From Spirochaetaceae bacterium (GTDB lineage: Bacteria > Spirochaetota > Spirochaetia > Treponematales > Breznakiellaceae): a stretch of DNA of 8,530 nt. Position 1 is the first letter of the stretch. Each line of letters begins with the position of its first letter. The notes below the pieces were generated by a model, which saw only the letters and a program-made list of their open reading frames with translations, searched no databases and was not told the DNA's origin. The stretch lies in assembly GCA_031267475.1 (NCBI GenBank), contig JAIRZA010000054.1, positions 1 through 8,530 of the forward strand. Reading direction: 5' to 3'. Positions 1 to 5,724 of this stretch are shown piece after piece. Position numbers and translations under genes: made by a program.

Positions 1-157
1 CCCTTGTCATCAAGGAGTTGTTCCTTGCCGTCAAGGAGTTGTCCCTTGCCGTCAAGGAGTTGCTCCTTGTCTTCAAGGAGAAGCTCCTTCACTTCAAGGA
101 GTTGTTCCTTCACTTCAAGAAGGTGTTCCTTGCCGTCAAGGAATTGTTCCTTGCCGT
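1..157. repeat. 21-bp tandem repeat array, seven full copies, open at left edge
   Basis: Seven full 21-base units start at 11, 32, 53, 74, 95, 116 and 137, and the tail of another occupies 1-10. A typical unit begins CAAGGAGTTG and ends CCTTGCCGT. Units 4 and 5 share the ending CACTT, while 1, 2, 6 and 7 share GCCGT. Because 21 is seven codons, several frames are open: one plus-strand frame gives V-K-E-L-F-L-A heptads and stops at 186-188; a minus-strand frame gives D-G-K-E-Q-L-L / E-V-K-E-Q-L-L heptads. Variable unit positions (5, 7, 8, 9, 11, 12, 17, 18, 20) fall mainly on third codon positions in the minus frame and on first and second positions in the plus heptad frame. If this is coding, the minus strand is favoured, but no in-frame ATG precedes the repeats there. 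The repeat itself is certain; its role is not. Confidence 0.93.
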
Positions 158-179
158 CAACAAATTAAAAATTAAGTCT

Positions 180-323
180 GAGACATGAGCCGGTTCCAAA
201 ATCGGTTATTTTGTAACAGGCTCTTGCAGTTTTTCGCCCTATGGGCTGCAAAACTGCGGTTTTCATAGGTTGCTGGACAAGCTTTGCTTGTCTCCCCAAA
301 AACTGAAGTTTTGGAACAGTCTC
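180..323. repeat. Multi-hairpin palindromic element with short terminal inverted repeats
   Basis: Four hairpins lie nearly end to end. The first (187-223) pairs GAGCC with GGCTC, then GTT with AAC, then CAAAAT with ATTTTG around a 5-base loop, with two mismatches. The second (226-257) has an 8-bp outer stem GCAGTTTT/AAAACTGC, a small internal loop, a 4-bp inner stem and loop TAT. The third (276-292) is a perfect 7-bp stem GACAAGC/GCTTGTC with loop TTT. The fourth (299-312) pairs AAAACT with AGTTTT. The element is also bracketed by GTTCCAAAA (193-201) against TTTTGGAAC (309-317), and GAGAC (180-184) against GTCTC (319-323). No protein is encoded. It ends 3 bases before the -35 of the next gene. 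A miniature mobile palindromic element or a structured RNA are both possible. Confidence 0.65.
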
Positions 324-325
324 AC

Positions 326-354
326 TTAACTATTTCTTATTTATTTGATATAAT
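326..354 (+). promoter_or_regulatory. Sigma70-type promoter for the solute-binding protein gene
   Basis: A perfect TATAAT (349-354) sits 17 bases after TTAACT (326-331), which matches four of six -35 consensus positions. Transcription would start near 361, giving a leader of about 55 bases before the ATG at 415. The surrounding 320-360 stretch is AT-rich, unlike the hairpin element before it. Confidence 0.65.
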
Positions 355-402
355 ATCGAAAATATAGCGGTTTATCATCATACGGAACCGCGAACTTAAT
401 GA

Positions 403-409
403 AGGAGGG
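403..409 (+). promoter_or_regulatory. Strong ribosome binding site fixing the start at 415
   Basis: AAGGAGGG lies in 402-409, 5 bases before the ATG at 415-417. It is a near-perfect Shine-Dalgarno match and supports this start over any later one; the signal peptide follows directly. Confidence 0.8.
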
Positions 410-414
410 ACAAA

Positions 415-1416
415 ATGAAAAAATTTTGTACCGGATTAGTTTTAGCGCTTATCGCATTGCAAACATCTTTTGCGAATGGCGGCAAACAAGCGGACGGCGC
501 GCTTGTAATAGGTATATCAAAGATACTGCAACATCCGGCGCTGGACGCTTGCGAGCAGGGAGTTAAGGACGCGATTGCGTCTCGCGGGATAACGGCCGTA
601 TATGATTCGCAGAACGCGAACAACGACCTAAGCACCGCGGCGCAGATTGCGAACAAATTCAACAGTGAAAAAGTCGCGGTCGCCGTCGGCATAGCAACCC
701 CCGCAGCCCAAGCCTTGGCTAACGCGCTAAAAACCATACCGGTTGTATTTACCGCCGTTACCGACCCTGTCGCCGCGGGACTCGTTGTTACTGTCGCGCA
801 CGGCGAAAACAACGTAACAGGCGCGTCTGACGCGATCCCTACAGCCAAGAACATCGCTTTGTTCAAAGAGATCGCCGGTATAAAGACGCTGGGCTACATT
901 TATACATCTTCGGAGTCAAACTCAATCGCCGAACTTGAACTAGTAACACAGGGCGCCGCCAGCGCGGGGCTTACACTGGTTACCCAGACAGTGAATACCA
1001 CGGCGGAGGTAAAACAGGCGGCTCAAGCTATAGCCGGCCGCGTTGACGGACTCTATATGTCAACCGATAACACCGTGTTTACCGCGCTTCCCGCTGTTAT
1101 AGAAGTTTTCAGAACGGCAAAGAAGCCCATATTTGCGGGAGACGCAAGCGGCGCGAAAGACGGCGGCTGTATGATAGCGTCCGGGTCAAACTATTATAAG
1201 CTGGGACTTGCCACAGGCAACATCGTTGCGGACATACTGGGCGGAAAAAAACCGTCCGAAATACCGGTGAAATTTGCGACCGAGCCTTCAGAACTAGACT
1301 TTCTGGTAGACCTTGACGCCGCCGCCAACTGCGGTATAACTATACCTCAAAAATACATCGATCAAGCCACAATGATATTTGAAAACGGGAAACTTACGGA
1401 AAAAACCGCGAATTAG
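415..1416 (+). CDS. ABC transporter substrate-binding protein (ABC_sub_bind family, TrpX/YtfQ-unlike type)
   Basis: This 333-residue protein is an exported solute-binding protein of the ABC_sub_bind family (PF04392 type), a periplasmic-binding-protein fold whose characterised members bind aromatic amino acids (TrpX) or other small solutes. Residues 1-20 form a signal peptide (MKK, then a hydrophobic core) with a likely signal peptidase I cut after SFA; there is no lipobox, so it should be soluble in the periplasm. Family features are the opening GISKILQHPALDACEQGVKD (residues 33-52), the stretch VFTAVTDPVAAGLV (111-124), NVTGASD (133-139) and PIFAGDAS (238-245). Length is normal for the family and the frame is intact. 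It has its own promoter and ribosome site. No permease or ATPase gene follows: the next gene is convergent. The family call is firm from pattern recognition; the ligand is unknown. Confidence 0.88.
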   Translation: MKKFCTGLVLALIALQTSFANGGKQADGALVIGISKILQHPALDACEQGVKDAIASRGITAVYDSQNANNDLSTAAQIANKFNSEKVAVAVGIATPAAQALANALKTIPVVFTAVTDPVAAGLVVTVAHGENNVTGASDAIPTAKNIALFKEIAGIKTLGYIYTSSESNSIAELELVTQGAASAGLTLVTQTVNTTAEVKQAAQAIAGRVDGLYMSTDNTVFTALPAVIEVFRTAKKPIFAGDASGAKDGGCMIASGSNYYKLGLATGNIVADILGGKKPSEIPVKFATEPSELDFLVDLDAAANCGITIPQKYIDQATMIFENGKLTEKTAN

Positions 1417-1438
1417 GGCGCTGCCTTAGAAATACGCA

Positions 1439-1461
1439 GGCGGCGGGTAAAACGCGCCGCC
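1439..1461 (+). terminator. GC-rich hairpin after the solute-binding protein gene, possible terminator
   Basis: GGCGGCG (1439-1445) pairs perfectly with CGCCGCC (1455-1461) around a 9-base loop, starting 23 bases after the stop codon. No run of T follows, so it is not a standard intrinsic terminator; it may protect the 3' end or help another termination mode. Confidence 0.4.
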
Positions 1462-1517
1462 TCGTTCTGCGGGCATAAGCCGCCAAATAAACGCGCTTTA
1501 TGTCCACAAAACAATCT

Positions 1518-1613
1518 CCCCCCCCCCCCCCATATACGCCTTGAACAAGCCTTGATTTTTACATCCCTGTAAATGATTTGTTGTGTGTGTATGTGTGTGC
1601 GGGGGGGGGGGGG
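1518..1613. repeat. Facing homopolymer runs, C14 and G13, with a hairpin and TG run between
   Basis: A run of 14 C (1518-1531) and a run of 13 G (1601-1613) are separated by 69 bases. Between them are a perfect 6-bp hairpin TTTACA/TGTAAA with loop TCCC (1558-1573) and an alternating TG stretch (about 1580-1599). The runs could pair to close one large stem around the inner hairpin. The block lies between the 3' ends of two convergent genes and encodes nothing obvious. Long homopolymers change length easily during replication and are also error-prone in sequencing and assembly. Confidence 0.9.
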
Positions 1614-1643
1614 ACTTTGCTAAACCCGCGATAATATTTTACG

Positions 1644-3539
1644 TTAAATATGCTGGAATAAATTAGCCAGTATCAACGACATCTGCGGGACATACGTCGT
1701 TAAAAGAACAACAACTAATTGTATCAAAAGGAATGGCATAACATACCGGCATATTTCGATGAACGGTTTTTTGAAACGATAGCTTGCTAAAAAAAGGTTG
1801 AGTCCAACAGGCGGGGTCAAAAAACCTGTTTCCATATTTATCAGGAATATCATGCCAAGATGAATATGATTTATTCCGAAAGCGTCCGCGAGCGGCACAA
1901 GCAGTGGCAGCACGATGAGTATGGCGGAAAAAATATCTATAAGACAGCCTGTAACAAGCAACATCAGATTCAGTATCAGAAGAAACAGCCATTTAGATTT
2001 TATGGCGGACTGCACCCAGCGGGCAAAATTCTCAGGAGCCTGCGTATCAACAATATAGTACGAAAGAGCCTGAGAGAGAGCCAATATAGCGAGTATACCG
2101 CCTGTTACCGGCAGAGCTTTAGCAAAAACTTTGCCAATATCGCGCGGCGATATATCGCGGAATATGAAAACTTCCACAACAAAAATATAAATCAACGCCG
2201 CCGCGCCTATTTCCACCAGCGAAAGTATGCCGGAAAAATATCCCGCTATGAGTAAAAACGGCAAAAGGATTTCAAAAAACGATTTTTTTAGCGAGCGCGC
2301 CGCCCGTATAGCGCTGAATTTTTCCCTCGGCATTTTTGTTTTTAATGAAATCAGTATACCGAATATTATCATTGAAAGAGCTAACAGCAAACCGGGCAGT
2401 ATTCCAGCCGCGAATAGCTGCAATATGTTTGTCTGAGTTGTTGTTCCAACCAGTATCAGCGGGAGAGACGGCGGAAAAAGCAGACCGATGCTGCCGCACG
2501 AGGTTAAAAGCCCTATAGAAAAAGCGCTTGGATACTTTTCGCCGCTATTTCGCGTATTGTTTTTGTCCCCAGACAACACGGTGTACAAGATGCCGCCTAA
2601 TGCCAGAATCGTTACGCCTGAAGCGCCCGTAAACGATGTGAAAAACGCGCATATCAACACTGTCGCCGCTATCATTCCGCCGGGAATCGCGCAGAATATG
2701 CTGCGAAATGTTTCTACAAGCCGCTCGCCCGCCTTGCTTTCCGAAAGAAAAAATCCTGTCAGTGTAAAAAGCGGTATTGCGATTATGTTGCTCTGTGTAA
2801 GCGCCGTATATATTTGATTCGCCGTAACGTCAATTTCACCGCCGGAACTCTGTATCAGGATAATCGAAAATGCCGCTATCACGATAAAAAGCGGAGCGCC
2901 GGCCAGCGCCGCCAAAATTATAAGGATTACGACAGGCGTTTTTACGGCGGACGCGGCGGCGATAAAAAAATCATTAAGCGCCCATGCGAAATCAGGCAGG
3001 TTGAATTCCCAAATAAATTTGAAAATAAGCGGCAGTGAACATATAATTCCAAACAGAACGGCCGCGAAGGGAAGCAGACGCGCCTTCCCGCGAAGGCGCG
3101 TATTACGAGCGAAACGGAATGTCATCACGGCAAACGCCAGAGGTATCGAGTACGCAAAAAACCGGTCGGAAAAAAAGCCTGCTTTCTGCGGCGGATAAAG
3201 TCCTATCTTGATAAAATCCGCAGAACAAAAAGCAAGGATAGTTGAAACGAATGTTGAAACAAGCCCGGTCGCGGCGGCTAGAAATGTATGAACTTTTTCA
3301 TTTTTTATATAATGGACAATGCCGATAGAAAGATGGTTTTCATTTTTTGTGGTTATCATCGCGGAAAACAGCGCCGTAACCAGCAGCAAATGCGTGGTAA
3401 AAAAAGACACTCCGCCAAGCGTGGTGTGAAATATAAGCCGTAAAAACGCATTCGCAAACAGTGTCAGCGCAATGAGCGCAAGAGCGGTATTGCATATACC
3501 GCTTTCAAAAAAATTAAGACATCGTGCTATTTTCCGCAT
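1644..3539 (-). CDS. tatQM: TRAP transporter fused DctQ-DctM membrane subunit (TatQM type)
   Basis: This 631-residue inner-membrane protein joins the small (DctQ-like) and large (DctM-like) subunits of a tripartite ATP-independent periplasmic transporter, which imports solute using an ion gradient. Residues about 1-150 form the four-helix DctQ part, an extra helix at about 157-180 is a linker, and about 205-628 form the DctM part. DctM signatures are clear: GASGVTILALGGIL (305-318), SCGSIGLLFPPSLPL (347-361), LFAAGILPGLLL (375-386) and NMETGFLTPPVGLNLF (568-583). The ATG at 3539 is preferred because AGGTGA (3548-3553) precedes it by 8 bases; a GTG at 3551 would add four residues but overlaps that site. 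It follows tatP by 87 bases. T. pallidum Tp0958 is also a Q-M fusion, so the fusion is ancestral rather than an error. Confidence 0.93.
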   Translation of the reverse strand: MRKIARCLNFFESGICNTALALIALTLFANAFLRLIFHTTLGGVSFFTTHLLLVTALFSAMITTKNENHLSIGIVHYIKNEKVHTFLAAATGLVSTFVSTILAFCSADFIKIGLYPPQKAGFFSDRFFAYSIPLAFAVMTFRFARNTRLRGKARLLPFAAVLFGIICSLPLIFKFIWEFNLPDFAWALNDFFIAAASAVKTPVVILIILAALAGAPLFIVIAAFSIILIQSSGGEIDVTANQIYTALTQSNIIAIPLFTLTGFFLSESKAGERLVETFRSIFCAIPGGMIAATVLICAFFTSFTGASGVTILALGGILYTVLSGDKNNTRNSGEKYPSAFSIGLLTSCGSIGLLFPPSLPLILVGTTTQTNILQLFAAGILPGLLLALSMIIFGILISLKTKMPREKFSAIRAARSLKKSFFEILLPFLLIAGYFSGILSLVEIGAAALIYIFVVEVFIFRDISPRDIGKVFAKALPVTGGILAILALSQALSYYIVDTQAPENFARWVQSAIKSKWLFLLILNLMLLVTGCLIDIFSAILIVLPLLVPLADAFGINHIHLGMIFLINMETGFLTPPVGLNLFLASYRFKKPFIEICRYVMPFLLIQLVVVLLTTYVPQMSLILANLFQHI

Positions 3540-3547
3540 GGAGTATT

Positions 3548-3553
3548 TCACCT
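3548..3553 (-). promoter_or_regulatory. Ribosome binding site that decides the tatQM start
   Basis: Read on the minus strand, AGGTGA ends 8 bases before the ATG at 3539-3537. It contains the alternative GTG (3551-3549), which has no good site of its own upstream. Confidence 0.5.
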
Positions 3554-3626
3554 AAGTTACTAAACTTGACACGGGAACTACATCCAATTACCGAACAGTG
3601 TTTGAAACTGAAGCCCCCGCCCGCCT

Positions 3627-4682
3627 TCATTTTAAGACATTTTTTATATCATTGTAAAGTTCTTTATCGAATGTTTTATTCAAAAGCTGCGGCATTACAC
3701 CGTTTACATCGTCAATCCATTCTTGTTCCTGCGCCGGTGTACATTCATTGATTATTAGGCCGTTTTTTAGCATAGCGTCAATCGCGTCGTTTTCCATCTT
3801 TTTTACATTTTGATTATTTTGAATTTCAACTCCGCGGCCAATATCCATTAGCTTGTCCTTGTACTGATTAGGTATGCTGCGCCACGCCGCTTGGTTCAAC
3901 ACTATCGCGCCCATGAACGGAGCAATTCGTAATGTTGACATATTCTTTGCTATGCCAAACAGTTGGGACACCGCCGCATTTACGGGGCTTTGAAAAACAG
4001 CGTCAATCGCGCCGCTGTTGAGCGATACGAGTACATCATTCAAACTAGTCTCGACAAGCTGATAGCCCATGGTCCTAAAAGCGTCGTTCAAAGACGGCAT
4101 ATCATTGCCTACGGCGAGTCTTTGTTTTTTCATGTCGGAGGGAACATATACCGGTTTACGCGAAAAGAATCTTACCCATCCTACTTTTGACCACGCCACC
4201 GTAACGAAACCCGCCTTGTTTATATCAGCTTCCAGACGCGGGCGCAATTTATCAAGAACGGTGTCAAGCTCGTCGTCCGTCCTTATCAAAAACGGACAGC
4301 TAAGCGTTATAATACTTGGCGATATAAGTGTCATGCCGGATGATGTAAAAACCGCCGCCTGAATCTGATTGAGGCGAAGTTTGCGCAGAACATCCGCTTC
4401 TCCGCCTGCTACGCCGTTGTGGTACACAACAAGTTTTACAGCTCCGTTCGTAGCCTCTCCCCAATCGGCCGCCAGCTTGTTAAGAGCCGCGCCCCAAGGG
4501 GTGTTCTCCGGCGCAAGAGAGGCCAGCTTGATGGTTACTGTTTTTTGCTGCGCCGCCGACGGAGCCGCCGGCAGTATCAAAAAACAAACCGCCATCAAAG
4601 CCGTCGTCAAAGACGTTGTTAAAGACGTTGTTAAAACGCGGCTGGTTTTGAAATTCGCTTTGGAAAAAACGCTAAACAACAT
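3627..4682 (-). CDS. tatP: TRAP transporter solute-binding protein, TatP type (DctP family)
   Basis: This 351-residue protein is the periplasmic solute-binding component of the TRAP importer (TRAPdctP family). Residues 1-44 make a long signal peptide: basic N-region, hydrophobic stretch to about 38, then PSAA before a likely cut at Gln45. The mature part opens with VTIKLASLAPENTPWG (49-64), the usual first beta strand and loop of DctP proteins. The middle MKKQRLAVGNDMPSLNDAF (184-202...) matches the family's linker segment, with Arg188 near the place where DctP proteins keep a ligand carboxylate-binding arginine; LVSLNSGAIDAVFQSP (218-233) is the conserved strand after it. The start at 4682 is chosen over an upstream GTG at 4784 (overlapping the tatT stop) because it begins a normal signal peptide and has AAAGGGA (4694-4688) 5 bases before it. 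Ligand unknown; lipoprotein anchoring is not seen. Confidence 0.92.
   Translation of the reverse strand: MLFSVFSKANFKTSRVLTTSLTTSLTTALMAVCFLILPAAPSAAQQKTVTIKLASLAPENTPWGAALNKLAADWGEATNGAVKLVVYHNGVAGGEADVLRKLRLNQIQAAVFTSSGMTLISPSIITLSCPFLIRTDDELDTVLDKLRPRLEADINKAGFVTVAWSKVGWVRFFSRKPVYVPSDMKKQRLAVGNDMPSLNDAFRTMGYQLVETSLNDVLVSLNSGAIDAVFQSPVNAAVSQLFGIAKNMSTLRIAPFMGAIVLNQAAWRSIPNQYKDKLMDIGRGVEIQNNQNVKKMENDAIDAMLKNGLIINECTPAQEQEWIDDVNGVMPQLLNKTFDKELYNDIKNVLK
4599..4634. repeat. Three 12-bp repeats inside the TatP signal peptide
   Basis: Units at 4599-4610, 4611-4622 and 4623-4634 encode, on the minus strand, the series LTTS-LTTS-LTTA within the hydrophobic region of the signal peptide. The second and third units are identical (AGACGTTGTTAA on the plus strand); the first differs at four positions. 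Loss or gain of a unit would keep the frame. Confidence 0.8.
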
Positions 4683-4733
4683 GATTTTCCCTTTAAATTC
4701 GATATGCTTAATATGTTCAATATGGTTTTCTAA

Positions 4734-4747
4734 AAAACTAAAGTTTT
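4734..4747. repeat. Small palindrome between tatT and tatP, like one at 299-312
   Basis: AAAACT and AGTTTT flank AA, as AAAACT and AGTTTT flank GA at 299-312. Adjacent bases also resemble each other (TTTTGAA here, TTTTGGAA there). It lies in the 98 bases between the tatT stop and the preferred tatP start, which supports treating that stretch as non-coding. Confidence 0.5.
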
Positions 4748-4780
4748 GAAAAAAACGCATTATGCCGGATGTAACTTTTT

Positions 4781-5722
4781 TCACGATTCTTCCTCGCCGG
4801 CTTCCTCGCCGTCCGCGGCGCTGTCGCCTGTATCGATAAAATATATATCAGCGTTGTCTAAAAGATAACGCGCTTTACGTTGGGACAATACATTCAGGAG
4901 TTTGTTTGACGGATGCTTGTCTGCGTCTATGCTCAGCGCGTCATTCAATTTTTCCTTAAAACCGGCAAAATCCTGCGCCGGTATGCAGACGGCTTCAGCC
5001 CACGAGACATAGGGACCGGCGGAAAGGCGGCGCGTTTTTTGCAGAGCCCTGTCGTAATAAATTTTGGCAAGCTCCAAATCCCCGCCCATAGACTTTGGCA
5101 GCGAGGCGTAATACAGGATAAAAAATTCGTCCAAAGCTCCGCCGTTAAAGTCCGGATCCAAATTGTAAGCGTATTTTATCAGTTTCGCCGCCGCGTCAGC
5201 CCGCATCCCCACGGAAATATCCAGCGGGTCGAGGCTGAAAGCCGAAAAGACAGCCGCTGTAAGCCAGTAGATATAAGGAACGTCTTCTTTGGTAAGGATT
5301 TCAAATGACGCGGTGTTATCGCCGGGTTCACGCGCTTTCGCTACGACGCCCGGCCGCCGTTTCTCCAAGCCGTCTTCAAGAATATCCGCGCCTCGCAGAT
5401 ACATGGTCTTTGCCTTCTGATACTCCAGCGCCCGCTCGGCGTACTTGCCCGCCGGAAGCATGGACGCCGGTCCCTGTACAAAGGCGTTTGCGTCCATCAC
5501 ATAGTATGAGCCGGTCTCCAGTATCAGTTTTTGATCGTCAGGGTGCTTTTTTAGCTTGGCCTCGCTTTGTTTTATGACGCCGGGCAGCAAACGTCCTACA
5601 AATTCAGGGCTGGAGCGCATGGCGATTTGTTGTGTTGTGCAAGAAAACAGCGAAAGGCCGCCGCCGCAAACGAATAACGGAAGTAAGGCGCTGATGACCG
5701 CGCCGTATGCGCTGTTTCTCAC
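4781..5722 (-). CDS. tatT: TRAP-associated TPR lipoprotein, TatT type
   Basis: This 313-residue protein matches TatT (T. pallidum Tp0956), the TPR-helix lipoprotein that works with a TRAP solute-binding protein. Residues 1-27 are a signal peptide ending in LSLFS with Cys28 as the lipid-attached residue, a relaxed lipobox typical of spirochaetes. The rest is mostly amphipathic helix pairs; the family's hallmark segment is GALDEFFILYYASLPKSMGG (195-214), followed by LELAKIYYDRAL. The C-terminus is strongly acidic (EEAGEEES). The start is a GTG at 5722-5720, 2 bases after the phosphohexomutase stop, with GGGGA (5733-5729) placed 6 bases before it, so the two genes are probably translationally coupled. 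In the T. pallidum structure TatT is a trimer that binds TatP; here that is inferred. Family assignment is strong. Confidence 0.92.
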   Translation of the reverse strand: MRNSAYGAVISALLPLFVCGGGLSLFSCTTQQIAMRSSPEFVGRLLPGVIKQSEAKLKKHPDDQKLILETGSYYVMDANAFVQGPASMLPAGKYAERALEYQKAKTMYLRGADILEDGLEKRRPGVVAKAREPGDNTASFEILTKEDVPYIYWLTAAVFSAFSLDPLDISVGMRADAAAKLIKYAYNLDPDFNGGALDEFFILYYASLPKSMGGDLELAKIYYDRALQKTRRLSAGPYVSWAEAVCIPAQDFAGFKEKLNDALSIDADKHPSNKLLNVLSQRKARYLLDNADIYFIDTGDSAADGEEAGEEES

Positions 5723-5724
5723 GA

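Noticed and set aside
1..157. CRISPR array
   Set aside because: The 21-base units follow each other directly with no spacers.
1..188. Plus-strand partial gene with V-K-E-L-F-L-A repeats ending at 186-188
   Set aside because: Most differences between units would change the amino acid in this frame, and a 21-bp unit keeps several frames open anyway, so openness is weak evidence.
396..866. Open frame of 156 codons on the minus strand
   Set aside because: It is opposite the solute-binding protein gene, which has a signal peptide, family motifs, promoter and ribosome site.
1558..1573. Intrinsic terminator at TTTACA/TGTAAA
   Set aside because: The stem is only 6 bp and AT-rich and no T run follows it on either strand.
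1663..3198. Several open frames of 60 to 131 codons inside the tatQM region
   Set aside because: They are shadows of the 631-residue TRAP membrane protein and show no domain features.
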